Below, piece by piece: positions 27,804-36,894 of a DNA stretch of 64,000 bases. Origin of the DNA: Streptomyces sp. NBC_00513 (GTDB taxonomy: Bacteria; Actinomycetota; Actinomycetes; Streptomycetales; Streptomycetaceae); NCBI RefSeq assembly GCF_041431415.1, contig NZ_CP107846.1, forward strand, positions 62,001 to 126,000, written 5' to 3'. Within the stretch, counting starts at the first letter, position 1. Each line of letters begins with the position of its first letter. Below the pieces are notes generated by a model. That model saw only the letters and a program-made list of their open reading frames with translations, was not told the origin of the DNA and did not search any database. The position numbers and the translations under genes were made by a program.

Positions 27804-29299
27804 CAGTCCCGTCCCCGGGTCCGTGCGTAGGTCATCGCTCTGAGGAGAGACCTGGCCTCGGATCCCAGTCCGGTGAAGCGGGCCGCGATGTCCTCGAAGG
27901 TGCCGCCCTCCTCGACCGCTTCGGCGATGGCCGCGTGGAATCCGGTTGAGGTGGTCTCCAGCCCGAAGGCTTCGTAGGTCAGTTCGCCGACGCTCTCTCC
28001 GTAGGTCTCCATGGTCGGTCTGCTGGCGGTGAGTTCCGAGCCGCTGCGGAACATCCTCCATACGCATGATGCGGGTACTTCTTGGAGCACGACGGGGGAG
28101 TGTGTGGCGATGACGGCCATACCGTTTCTGTCCGTCAGCAGATCGGAGAGCGCACGCGTGAGAGCTGCCAGGAGAGGTGGGTGTAGATGAGTCTCTGGTT
28201 CGTCGATCAGGACAAGAGTCCGTTCCCGGACAGCTCTCACCAGTCGCGTCACCAGGAGGAGAACGGCTTTGTGGCCAGAGCTGAGTCCGTCGAAGATCCG
28301 CCCCATCACCTCTGCCCCATATTCCGGGTGGGGATGCCTCATGACCTCTATCAGGTCATCAGAGTGCTCATCGAGGAACCCGCTAGCGGAGTAGTTGAGC
28401 GTCTCGATGGCCTTTAGCCAGCGCTCGCCAGTTGCTCCGATGCGGACCTCGTTGAAGCTTCTAGTGAATTCCTCACGCAGGTCAGCATCGGACTTTAACT
28501 CCAGTTCGTTCTTCCGGAGGCCGATGTAACTGAAGCGAAGATCTTCTCCCAAGTCGTCGATTTGATAAGGCCGATCGAACGGACTGAAACTCGCGGAAAC
28601 GCAGCCCGTAAAGCTGTTATCCTCGCCGCCCGAGGAACTCTTCACCGACACGTGACCGGCCATCACCTGAGCAGCAATATCGTGTAGCAGGCGGGACTTC
28701 CCGACACCGTTACGGCCGATCAAGGCATGCACACTGGTGGGTGGCCGGCTCTCGGGGGAGACCTCGAATCGAAACTCATGAGCGTTGAGCACACCCTCCT
28801 GCAGAGGGGTGTACGACCACTCGAATGCCACCCGATGCCCGCGCAAACCCTTGGCGATTCGCTCAAGACGGCGCAAACCCATGGGTGTTTGATCGCGTAG
28901 CAAGGAGTGCTCGTATACGGGATAGGCGGAGTATCTCTCTCGTAGATCCGCGTTATAGGCGATGTCGTTCAGGGCGCGCAGAATGATCCGTCCTGCACCA
29001 GACGGCAGATCTTTGAGTGCCACGTAATAGTCGTCCTGATGGGCCAGGCTGAAGAAATCATCCGAAAGGTACATGAACTCGGTAGGTAATACCTCCGAGG
29101 TTTCCCAGGTGCCGAAAGGCCGGGCCGTAAGGGTTCTATGTCCAATCCGGACGTAACCAACGCGGATGACCTTGCCAGTCAGGCGTACTCGCAGGTCAAA
29201 CGTAGTGACGAAGCCGTAGTCGTTCCACTTGTCCTTGATCAAGTAGGCACCATCACCTGCAGGGACCGCCGCCCTATACTCCAGAACCTTGAATCGCAC
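27803..29299 (-). CDS. AAA/ABC-type ATPase, Septu PtuA-like
   Basis: A protein of 498 aa. After a long N-terminal beta-rich region (about 1-170), a Walker A motif (IGRNGVGKS, near 196), FDGLSSGHK signature and Walker B LVLIDEPETHLHPP (near 365) with ATHSP downstream define an ABC-type ATPase of the OLD/SMC-like class. Partnered with HNH this is the Septu layout. The N-terminal region is unlike typical PtuA, so another two-gene defence type is possible. The GTG start has GAGGGAG. Confidence 0.7.
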   Translation of the reverse strand: MRFKVLEYRAAVPAGDGAYLIKDKWNDYGFVTTFDLRVRLTGKVIRVGYVRIGHRTLTARPFGTWETSEVLPTEFMYLSDDFFSLAHQDDYYVALKDLPSGAGRIILRALNDIAYNADLRERYSAYPVYEHSLLRDQTPMGLRRLERIAKGLRGHRVAFEWSYTPLQEGVLNAHEFRFEVSPESRPPTSVHALIGRNGVGKSRLLHDIAAQVMAGHVSVKSSSGGEDNSFTGCVSASFSPFDRPYQIDDLGEDLRFSYIGLRKNELELKSDADLREEFTRSFNEVRIGATGERWLKAIETLNYSASGFLDEHSDDLIEVMRHPHPEYGAEVMGRIFDGLSSGHKAVLLLVTRLVRAVRERTLVLIDEPETHLHPPLLAALTRALSDLLTDRNGMAVIATHSPVVLQEVPASCVWRMFRSGSELTASRPTMETYGESVGELTYEAFGLETTSTGFHAAIAEAVEEGGTFEDIAARFTGLGSEARSLLRAMTYARTRGRD

Positions 29300-29419
29300 C
29301 GGGCTCCCTCACTTGGCGCTGATCGAGACTGAGCCAGAGTGCCGTAGGAAGCCCAGGCGTGGCTACGCCTTTCGGGGATCGATGGCAGCGGGGCCAACGC
29401 CGAACGGTCCTACGATTCG

Positions 29420-31834
29420 TCACGACCAGCGCATGCCCAGGGCCGACAGCTCCGCGACCCGCGGGGCTGACAACTTGCCAGCCTTTGCCCGCTGCTGGCT
29501 GATCCATGCCCCGAGCCGCACGGTCTCGTCGTCGATCTCCTCGGTGTGGCTGCGCGGTACGGCGAGGTTTCCGACGCGGGCGCGGTACTGGGTAGCCGCC
29601 CGCAGGTTGTGTGCCCACATCTCGTCCCGAGTCCGCTTGGCGGGGGCGGGGGCCGGCGTGATGCCGAGCTTGGCGAGCATCGCCTGCTGCTCCCCCGACA
29701 GCTTCCCGAATTCCTTGCGTTGCGCGGCGGCCCAGCGGCCGAGATCCTCGCCGTCCTCGACGAGGATGCCGGTCCCGTCCGGGAGCGTGCCGCCCGTGCT
29801 CACGTGATGCTGGGCGAGGCGGAAAGCCCGCTGCCAGTCGATGCTCCACTCGGGGCACCAGTCCGGGTCGATCTCCGCGAGGGCGGTGCGACGCTCGGCG
29901 GAGAGCGGCGCCTTCGCCCGACGGGCGGCCGCGCGCTGGTTCTTGAGCCAGCGGCCGACGGGGTATCCGTCGAAGTCCGCGTCCACGGGGGCGGCCAGGC
30001 CGACACTGGATGCGGCGCCCCAGGCGGCGGCCGCGGCCAAGCCCTCGTCGAAGCGTGCGTCGAAGAGGTTCCAGAGCATGCCGAGCTTCTCCAGCTGCAC
30101 GACCCGGCCGCCGTCGAGATTGCCGGCCTTGTAGTGGCGGCGGCAGTCGGCGATCCAGACGCCGAGCGGGAAGCCGGCGGGGGACCAATCGTCGGGGGTC
30201 CGGAGGCCATACGGGACGCGGAGGTCCTCGTGTTCGGCGCGGTAGCGCTGGGCAGCCTGGAGGCCGCGGCGCCACTGCACTCGCTCGGGGTTGAGAACTC
30301 GCAACTGGACAAAGCTGGCCAGCTGGTTGGCATCGCGCGGCTTCGAGAACCGCAGGAGCTCGCGGGCCGGGGCGCTCACCGTGGTCTGCTCGTCGTCCGG
30401 GACACCGTCGCGGTCGGCGGGCCCGGGCCCGAGGGTGTCGGTGCGTGCGGGGGTCGGGTTGCCCGGGTTGGTGAGCTGCTCGATGCGGGCGTCGTGGGCG
30501 CGCAGCGCGGCGAGGAGCTTGGCCAGGCCCGCGTACGCGGGGGAGGTGAGCATCGACTCCGTGGACTCGCCGGTGGCGAGGAAGGCCGGCACGAGGAGGG
30601 TGGCCATCTTGCCCTCGCCGGGGTGCATCCGCAGGGCGCGGCCGACGGCCTGGACCAGGTCCGGCATCGAGCCGCGGACGTCGCAGAAGATCACGCCCTC
30701 GCATTCCCGGGTGTCGACGCCCTCGCCGAGGACCTTCACGCTGGCGATGAGGGAGAGCCGCGCGTCTTGTCCGCTGTCGGTCAGGCCGGCCGCGAACTGG
30801 GTGAGGACGGTGCGCCGGTGGGCCGGCTTGTGCTCGCCGTGCAGCCACTGCGCCCAGACACCGGTGTCCTCGGAGGGCGCCGGTTCGTCGTCCTGGTGGC
30901 GGAGGTCGCGGGCTTTTTCGGGCAGGCCGACGGCGAATGCCTCGGCCTCGGACACCCGCTGGTGGAAGCTGAGGACCCGGCGCAGGCCTTCTTCCTCGGC
31001 GGCCTTGAGGGTGGCCGCCTGGAGGGCGCCTAGCCGCAGGCCGCGTACGGCGTCGGAGTCCTGGCCGGCGGCCAGCGTCGCGGCGTTCAGTTGGTGGTCC
31101 TGCACGTCCACGACCACTACCTGGTACGGCGCGACGATTCCGGCCTCGATCGCGGTGTCCAGCGGCAGGTGGTAGGCGACGCGGCCGAACAGGCCGTCGG
31201 GGTCGTCGGTCATGGAGGCGACGAGTTCTTCGCCGTCCTCGTCGTCGCCGTCGCCCGCGGCCCAGATGCGGGGGGTGGCGGTCATGTAGAGGCGCGCGGC
31301 GGCCGGGATGCGGGCGTTGTCGTGGACGACGGCCCAGGGCTTGCCCGCCCGGCCGCTGGTGCGGTGCGCCTCGTCCACCACGATCAGGCCCCAGGGTGAC
31401 AGGCCGCTTTCGTGGGCGGCTTCCAGGATCCCGTTGCCGAGGGAGGCGTACGTCGCGAAGACGATGACGCTCCCGTGCGCGGTGAGCCGTACCAGGGTGT
31501 GGGGGTCGGTGGTGTGCGGGAAGCCGGTCTCGTGGTCGTCGAGGGAGGACACCCCGACGAAGGCGCCGGTGCTGCCGCCGTCCCGCCAGGCGCGGGCGGT
31601 CTGGTCGAGGAGGTCCAGGGAGGGGACCAGGACCAGGACGCGGTCCCCGCCGACCTGTTCGGCGGCTTGTACGGCGACGAGGGTCTTGCCGCTGCCCGTG
31701 GCCATGATGACCTGGGTGCGCAGGCCGCCGGCCGGGGCCTCGGCGGGGGAGCGGGGGGTGAGTTCCTCGACCGCGCGGGCCAAGGCCTCGCGCTGGTGAG
31801 GGCGCAGTGGGGGAGCGGTGCGGGTGTCGGTCAT
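29420..31834 (-). CDS. DEAD/DEAH helicase with helicase-associated repeats (TtrA-like)
   Basis: A protein of 804 aa. It has ATGSGKT at 45-51, VVDEAH near 153, TATPR and QAVGRALR, so it is a superfamily 2 helicase. The C-terminal third (from about 500) contains repeated helicase-associated units (patterns G.PLG.W, LGMLW, LGAWISQQR). Similar proteins (TtrA) lie near the ends of Streptomyces linear replicons and assist transfer of ends. Here it lies inside the window, next to replication genes. ATG with AAGGTG upstream. Confidence 0.8.
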   Translation of the reverse strand: MTDTRTAPPLRPHQREALARAVEELTPRSPAEAPAGGLRTQVIMATGSGKTLVAVQAAEQVGGDRVLVLVPSLDLLDQTARAWRDGGSTGAFVGVSSLDDHETGFPHTTDPHTLVRLTAHGSVIVFATYASLGNGILEAAHESGLSPWGLIVVDEAHRTSGRAGKPWAVVHDNARIPAAARLYMTATPRIWAAGDGDDEDGEELVASMTDDPDGLFGRVAYHLPLDTAIEAGIVAPYQVVVVDVQDHQLNAATLAAGQDSDAVRGLRLGALQAATLKAAEEEGLRRVLSFHQRVSEAEAFAVGLPEKARDLRHQDDEPAPSEDTGVWAQWLHGEHKPAHRRTVLTQFAAGLTDSGQDARLSLIASVKVLGEGVDTRECEGVIFCDVRGSMPDLVQAVGRALRMHPGEGKMATLLVPAFLATGESTESMLTSPAYAGLAKLLAALRAHDARIEQLTNPGNPTPARTDTLGPGPADRDGVPDDEQTTVSAPARELLRFSKPRDANQLASFVQLRVLNPERVQWRRGLQAAQRYRAEHEDLRVPYGLRTPDDWSPAGFPLGVWIADCRRHYKAGNLDGGRVVQLEKLGMLWNLFDARFDEGLAAAAAWGAASSVGLAAPVDADFDGYPVGRWLKNQRAAARRAKAPLSAERRTALAEIDPDWCPEWSIDWQRAFRLAQHHVSTGGTLPDGTGILVEDGEDLGRWAAAQRKEFGKLSGEQQAMLAKLGITPAPAPAKRTRDEMWAHNLRAATQYRARVGNLAVPRSHTEEIDDETVRLGAWISQQRAKAGKLSAPRVAELSALGMRWS

Positions 31835-31896
31835 GGGCTCACCTTGCTCTCGGGTTCCGGGCCCTGGGGCCGGGTGGCGGTCGGGGTGGAGGAGCG

Positions 31897-32079
31897 CTAG
31901 GCGTGATCGGGGCAGAAGTCGCGGCCGTCGCGCAGCCTGCGCCATCCGCGTGCGCGCAGCCAGGCTCGGAGCGCCCGGTGGTGGGGCATCAGGACCGGGG
32001 CGTACCACTCCTGGTCGCAGTCGGAGTCGGTCTCGTCGGTGAAGTCGCAGCGGATGGTCGGGATGTTTCCGGCGCTCAC
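31897..32079 (-). CDS. Very small cysteine-containing protein
   Basis: A protein of 60 aa starting at GTG (VSAGNIPTIRCDFTDETDSD), ending CPDHA. Cysteines and the final histidine could bind metal. It overlaps the preceding stop (GTGA), so it is translated with the 115-aa gene. Confidence 0.5.
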   Translation of the reverse strand: MSAGNIPTIRCDFTDETDSDCDQEWYAPVLMPHHRALRAWLRARGWRRLRDGRDFCPDHA

Positions 32080-32423
32080 GGTCGTACGTTCCGTTCGGCC
32101 CAGATGGCGTACTCCTGGCGGACGTAACCGCGAGGGTCGGCTGCCCAAGTGGGGTCGTCGACGGCGCGTGGGCCGCTGGTGGTGCCGTTCGCGGCGTCGT
32201 AGGTCACCAGCTTGGCGATGGTCACCTGGACCGGGGTCTGGACCTTGCCGTCGCTCGGGTCGGCGTTCAGGGTCTGCTGGTCGGTTAGGGCGGCGTGGCG
32301 CAGCAGCCAGTCTCGGTCGCTGATCCGTCCGGAGCGACGCAGTCGCAGGATTTCCTCGGTCTCCTGCTGGACGTGCGGGGCGTTGAGGTAGGCGGTTTCG
32401 GGGGAGGGCGGGAGGGTGCTCAT
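32076..32423 (-). CDS. Unknown small protein
   Basis: A protein of 115 aa, charged and helical in its N-terminal half (EETEEILRLRRSGRISDRDW), with a mixed C-terminus. No family is recognised. It lies upstream of the 60-aa gene and the helicase and probably starts a short operon at the ATGCAT-repeat promoter region. Confidence 0.5.
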   Translation of the reverse strand: MSTLPPSPETAYLNAPHVQQETEEILRLRRSGRISDRDWLLRHAALTDQQTLNADPSDGKVQTPVQVTIAKLVTYDAANGTTSGPRAVDDPTWAADPRGYVRQEYAIWAERNVRP

Positions 32424-32719
32424 CTACTGATCCATTCGTTGCGATTCACGGGCTCGATGTGACTCAGGTGCAGGCGCCGGTGTGCGTCACGGGAATCGCT
32501 CCGATCAGGCTCGGGACGAGGAGGACCTGTCTGCCTCAATGGTCTGCGCGGAGCGACGACACTCACCTCATTATGCATCCAACTCAAATGCATTTCAATG
32601 AGATGCGTGCGCTGGATGTCGGGGGCGGTGGACCGGGGTTCCGCCGCCAGCCACCGGGAAGTCTGGGGTCTATCCGGTTCTCGGCCGTGGAGCCCAACAC
32701 ATCCCCTACGCTGCACGCC
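32424..32719. promoter_or_regulatory. Divergent promoter region with 15-bp-phased ATGCAT repeats
   Basis: It separates divergent genes. The hexamers ATGCAT (32573 and 32588) and ATGCGT (32603) lie exactly 15 bases apart, all on the same face in 1.5 turns. The same pattern recurs at 54828. It may be an operator for a regulator acting at both places. Confidence 0.6.
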
Positions 32720-33517
32720 ATGACGACTACGGAACCGGGCCGGATAGCCCGGTGGCGCGCCCGGCGGGCCGAGCGAGTGGCGCGCCTGGCCAACGCTGGC
32801 AGGCTCACCCCCGGGGCCCGCGGCATCCTCGGCACCATGGGTATCAGCATGGTCGGCACTGGGGGATTCGCCGTCTTCCTTACCGAAGTTGAAGCCGGCC
32901 CCACGGCTCTCATAACGATCGGAGGCCTACTGGTCGTACTCGCCACCATGGGCCGACGAATCTCCAGCATGAACCTCGTCGACGGCGCCTTCGAGTTCGA
33001 GCAGCGCGTGAGGGAGGAGCTCGACCAGGCGCAGGACGACAGCGAACGTGTCCGAATCGCCAGCACGGCGGTTGCCGAACGACCTCGGATCCAGAACGTT
33101 CCTGACATCGCGGCAACCTCCTCACACGCCTACGAGAACGTGCTCGGGGAACGTCTCATCGCCCACTTTGGTGATCGGGTCACGGTGGGTGAGCGGCTTG
33201 ACGATGTTGGCGGTCGCGCCGACTTCGTGGTCGCTGCGGGCAACAAGAAGGTCATCATTGAAACGGCTTTCGGCGATCCCACTAGGGTCATGCGCAGAGA
33301 CAAACTGTTCCTGCACATCAGGCCGCTCTTCCTCATGACTGACCGCGCGGACGCCATCGTGATCGTCAGCAACATGTTGGAACCCGGTCTTCAGGACCTC
33401 AACGCAGCCCGCAACTGGGCCGCGAAAGGAAACAAGGCCTTCTCCTACGTCCGATGGACGGCCGACATCGATACGGCCGGTCTAATCAGGTCCATCGAGG
33501 CTCATCTCCAGAGCTGA
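32720..33517 (+). CDS. Membrane protein with nuclease-like C-terminal domain
   Basis: A protein of 265 aa. Two adjacent membrane helices (about 38-55 and 62-77) are followed by a soluble domain with GGRADFVVA and KVIIETAF. The order of D168 and E181 recalls a PD-(D/E)xK nuclease fold, but the lysine is missing, so activity is doubtful. There is no good ribosome-binding site; the transcript may be nearly leaderless. It could be a defence-like effector, judged only from topology. Confidence 0.5.
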   Translation: MTTTEPGRIARWRARRAERVARLANAGRLTPGARGILGTMGISMVGTGGFAVFLTEVEAGPTALITIGGLLVVLATMGRRISSMNLVDGAFEFEQRVREELDQAQDDSERVRIASTAVAERPRIQNVPDIAATSSHAYENVLGERLIAHFGDRVTVGERLDDVGGRADFVVAAGNKKVIIETAFGDPTRVMRRDKLFLHIRPLFLMTDRADAIVIVSNMLEPGLQDLNAARNWAAKGNKAFSYVRWTADIDTAGLIRSIEAHLQS

Positions 33518-33619
33518 CTCCCGACCGGCGTCACACAAGTGCACCCATGCGACCAGCCCGCTGAGGAAAAGCCAGAAAGGTGGTGTCCTGCCCCGAAGTC
33601 CGTGTCCGGGGCAGGAACC

Positions 33620-34426
33620 TCAGTCCTGGGACTTCCAGGCACGGATCTCCAGGCCGACGATCGGTGTGCCGGGCTCGATCTTGTCGTTGTCGACGAGCCA
33701 CTTCTGCACGGCTGCCGCGACGTCACCGCCGGCCGCGTCGACCAGTGCCTTGAATTCGGCGCCTTCGAACCCTTCCTCGCCCGAGCCCGGGCCGCCGCGG
33801 TTGTCGGCGTAGGCCCGCTCCTCGGTTCCGTCGCGGCGTTGGACGACGTTGCGGCGGACGCCGGGGGAGTCGGCCCGGCGTCCGGCATCGTGCTTGAAGG
33901 ATCCCTTACGGGCCCGGACGGTGAAGGCGATCCGTCCGCCGTTGGCGGCCGCGTCGTCGACCACCGGCCGGAGCCGACCGGCGCCGGAGGCGATGTGCTG
34001 CTTTCCGGCCTTGGCCAGGGACGAGGACCAGGCCTTGACCGGCCTCCCGTCGGCGCCGGTGACCGTCTTCCCCTTGGCGTCCTTGACCGTCCGCTCCGCC
34101 CGCACCCGCGACTTCCCGCGTACGCGGGCCTTGTAGCCCTCGCGGTTCAGCCGCGGCTGGACATGTCCGGCGGCCAGGGCCTTGAGGCTCGCGAGGTCCC
34201 GGGGGCCGCCGGCCTGCACCTCCTGGACCACGGCCCGCAGCGCCTCCACCATCGACGCGCCCTTGTTCTGCGTGAAGAATTGCGAGACCAGCGACGGATT
34301 GCGGCCGAGGATCTCGCCGACCTGTTTCCGGCTGAACCCGGCCCGCTCCAGCTCCGAGGTGAGCCGCGCGGCTTCGTTGCGCTGTGCTCCCCGGCCGCCC
34401 GCCGGCCTCCTCCTGCGCGGCGTCAC
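33620..34426 (-). CDS. Tpg/Tpc-like candidate terminal protein
   Basis: A protein of 268 aa. It has a helix-turn-helix (about 31-53, FSRKQVGEILGRNPSLVSQF), a basic middle and a C-terminal LVDAAGGDVAAAVQKW...GLEI segment. These follow the same order as Streptomyces terminal proteins (Tpg), in particular the ending before GLEV-type residues. Size is close to that I recall for Tpc of SCP1 (about 260 aa). The gene is coupled (GTGA) to the zinc protein and the Tap/Tac-like gene. A terminal protein would be covalently linked to the 5' ends and prime end synthesis. The nucleotide-accepting residue is not identified. Confidence 0.55.
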   Translation of the reverse strand: MTPRRRRPAGGRGAQRNEAARLTSELERAGFSRKQVGEILGRNPSLVSQFFTQNKGASMVEALRAVVQEVQAGGPRDLASLKALAAGHVQPRLNREGYKARVRGKSRVRAERTVKDAKGKTVTGADGRPVKAWSSSLAKAGKQHIASGAGRLRPVVDDAAANGGRIAFTVRARKGSFKHDAGRRADSPGVRRNVVQRRDGTEERAYADNRGGPGSGEEGFEGAEFKALVDAAGGDVAAAVQKWLVDNDKIEPGTPIVGLEIRAWKSQD

Positions 34427-34674
34427 GCGGCCGCCTCCTCGTCCTCGTCGTCACACTCGTGGTCGGCGTACACCGGACTGTCGTCCTCGAACTGGCCGTC
34501 GCCCTCGTCGCCGCAGCCGTGACAGCGCCACTCGGCGCTCCACACCACCACGCCCTCGCGGCCGCAGTCGTGACCGGAGTCGACGGTGTCCGCGTCCTCC
34601 CACACGGCCTCGCCCGAGGCGCCGCAGGCCGGGTGCTCCCACTGGCCGCCCCAGACCACGTCGGTGCTGCTCAC
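34423..34674 (-). CDS. Small acidic zinc-ribbon-like protein of the telomere operon
   Basis: A protein of 83 aa with paired cysteines and histidines (HPACG, DCG, CHGC, DHEC) and a very acidic tail. It overlaps the genes on both sides by GTGA, so it must be co-translated with the Tap/Tac-like and Tpg/Tpc-like proteins. It may be an accessory factor of that complex. Confidence 0.6.
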   Translation of the reverse strand: MSSTDVVWGGQWEHPACGASGEAVWEDADTVDSGHDCGREGVVVWSAEWRCHGCGDEGDGQFEDDSPVYADHECDDEDEEAAA

Positions 34675-36884
34675 ATGCCCTCCGATTCGTAGGCCTGACG
34701 ACCCAGCTCCTGTAGGACGTAGAAGTCCGCGTCCGTGCGCGGGGCGGGCTGCTCCCAGCCCATGCGGCCCTTGAGGAGGTAGTCGCCCGGCTCCCCGCCG
34801 TACTCCCAGTCGACCGGCGCCGCGGTGTAGATGGCGTCGGTCCGGAACGCCAAGATGCTCCCCGCGGGAAGGTGCAGTGCGCCGGCCTTCATGGGCTTGC
34901 CCGTCTGCGGGTCCTTCGAGCTGGTGTTCACCGACAGCAGGGCTGCCCGGGCTGCCGACCACACCCCTGCCGCCCACTCCGGATGGGCGTACTGGTCGCG
35001 TGCGAACCCCTGGTTACGTTCCCAGGTGACGTGGGTGTCCGAGATGCCGGTCAGCCGCGCACCGTCCGGCAGATCGGGCACCGCGCCTCCGGCGCCCAGC
35101 TCCAGCGAGCCGGTCGTGATCCGCGGCCGCTGTGCGAACGTGCCGATGCCGTACAGCAGGATGCTGCGCACCGCACGGGAGGCCAGGCGGCAGGCCTGCT
35201 TCTGCTGCTCGTCGCCGTGGATCTCGGCGGTGGCCCGCAGGGACTGCCAGGCGTCGCGCAGCTTGGTGCTCCAGCTCTTCAGCGGGTCGCCGGACTCCCA
35301 CAACAAACCGTCGAGGATCTCGATCCGCCACGGAGCGATCGGGTTACGCAGCGCGAGGTTGATTTCGGCGCCGCCCGCCCAGGTGGTGAAGCTCCGGCCG
35401 CCTTCGTACGGGTAGTGCCAAGCCCGCTCGCCGGGGGCCGGGGCCGGGAGCAGCCCGACGTGATTCCAGTCCTTGGGGATCGTCACCCGCACCTGCCAAT
35501 GCGACGGCGCGAACAGCGCGTTCGTCTGCGCCTTCTGGGTCATGGCCGCGAAGGTCGCGGCGGTGACCCGACGCGGTACGCCGACACCGGACGCCCAGGT
35601 GTGCTTGGCGTACGCGAAGGTCCGGTCGACCTCGTACCAGCCGGGCACCCGCTCCGGTACGCGCGGCGGGGCGATCAGCTCGGTCCGGCCCTGCCCGGCG
35701 GTGGCGTGGAGCAGGCCGCGGATCTCCTGCGACATCACGGGGAAGCCGTCCGCCCACTTCGCGCCGGGCTTGGTCGGGATCGTCCGCGACCACAGGTCCC
35801 GGCCGGTCTGCGACGGCGAGCCCATGAGGACCACGTCGTCGAAGTGCGGGCGCAGAGCCTTCCACAGCTCGACGAACGCGGCGCGCACCGTCGCGGGGTC
35901 GGCGCCCTCGGGATCGAACCACTCGCCGATCGAACGGATTTCCGTGTGCTGGTCGCCGCGCTGCCAGCGTCCGACCGGGTTGCGGGGGTGGACCAGGTGG
36001 CCGGCCTGCCGGTCCTTGCCGCGCGAGGCCTCAACCGTCCAGCCCTCCGGGGGCCCTGCGTTCAGCCAGGCGGCGACGGCGTCCTTCAGGAACTCGTGCC
36101 GCTCCGCGCCCTGGTGCCAGGGGTCGCCCGCGGTGATGTAGATCCGCTCCACGGTGGCCGGGGCCTGTGCGTAGACCGCGGTGAGAATCTCCGCCACCGA
36201 GGCCCGGCCGAGGTCGAGACGGACGGTGCCGCCCTGCCACACCAGGACGCCGGTCGCGGTGTCGAGGAACGCCATCCCCCGTGCATCCTGCTTGAAGTTC
36301 GGCCGCTTCGACGCGAGGTCGGGTTCGGCGCGGAACCAGGCGTCACCCTCGGCACCAGCCGGAATCGAGGGCAGGACGCGCTCACCCTCCCCAACCCCCG
36401 CGGCAGCGGGCGCCGGAGCGACGTCGGCCTGCTCGGTTTCGGCGAGCACCTCCAGGCGGGAGGTGCCGTCGAGGGGCGCCGCGCCGAGGCGAGCGACGGT
36501 TCCGGAGGGCTCGACGGTTTGCGGCTCATCCGGCTTCGGCGGCGCGGCCATTTCCTTGATCGGCTCTGCGGGCTCCTGAACGGCCTGCTGATCAACGGTG
36601 GCGGTTCCGGTCACGGAAGGCGCCGCAGGCGCCCCAGGGGCGGCCTGGGGGGCCAGAGAGGGCACCAGGGCCACGATGTCGATCACACCGAGGCCTGCGG
36701 CCGTCGCGATCCGGTCGGAGGTTGCCTTCGCGTACCGGCCGAGCTCGCGGATCTTCTCGGCTCGGCGGTCGCGCAGCTTGGCGACCTTGGCCTGGAGCTG
36801 GGTCAGCTCGCGCTCCAGAGGCTTCAGTTCGTCGCGGACGGCCCTCAGTTCACCGAGGCCGGCCGAGTAGTCCTTGTTGTCCAT
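34671..36884 (-). CDS. Tap/Tac-like telomere-associated polymerase-like protein
   Basis: A protein of 737 aa, almost the size of Tap. An N-terminal coiled coil (about 12-55) and a proline-rich linker precede a region matching Tap in order and motif. YEVDRTFAY (near 415) corresponds to motif A, SILLYGIGTFAQRP (near 573) to motif B, and AFRTDAIYT (near 678) to motif C of family-B-like polymerases. Tap recruits the terminal protein and fills recessed ends. Followed by the Tpg/Tpc-like gene; GAGGGGG before the ATG. Confidence 0.65.
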   Translation of the reverse strand: MDNKDYSAGLGELRAVRDELKPLERELTQLQAKVAKLRDRRAEKIRELGRYAKATSDRIATAAGLGVIDIVALVPSLAPQAAPGAPAAPSVTGTATVDQQAVQEPAEPIKEMAAPPKPDEPQTVEPSGTVARLGAAPLDGTSRLEVLAETEQADVAPAPAAAGVGEGERVLPSIPAGAEGDAWFRAEPDLASKRPNFKQDARGMAFLDTATGVLVWQGGTVRLDLGRASVAEILTAVYAQAPATVERIYITAGDPWHQGAERHEFLKDAVAAWLNAGPPEGWTVEASRGKDRQAGHLVHPRNPVGRWQRGDQHTEIRSIGEWFDPEGADPATVRAAFVELWKALRPHFDDVVLMGSPSQTGRDLWSRTIPTKPGAKWADGFPVMSQEIRGLLHATAGQGRTELIAPPRVPERVPGWYEVDRTFAYAKHTWASGVGVPRRVTAATFAAMTQKAQTNALFAPSHWQVRVTIPKDWNHVGLLPAPAPGERAWHYPYEGGRSFTTWAGGAEINLALRNPIAPWRIEILDGLLWESGDPLKSWSTKLRDAWQSLRATAEIHGDEQQKQACRLASRAVRSILLYGIGTFAQRPRITTGSLELGAGGAVPDLPDGARLTGISDTHVTWERNQGFARDQYAHPEWAAGVWSAARAALLSVNTSSKDPQTGKPMKAGALHLPAGSILAFRTDAIYTAAPVDWEYGGEPGDYLLKGRMGWEQPAPRTDADFYVLQELGRQAYESEGM

Positions 36885-36894
36885 CTGGTCCCCC

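Noticed and set aside
29546..31033. Plus-strand open frame opposite the helicase
   Set aside because: Helicase motifs lie on the minus strand; the plus frame has no start signal.
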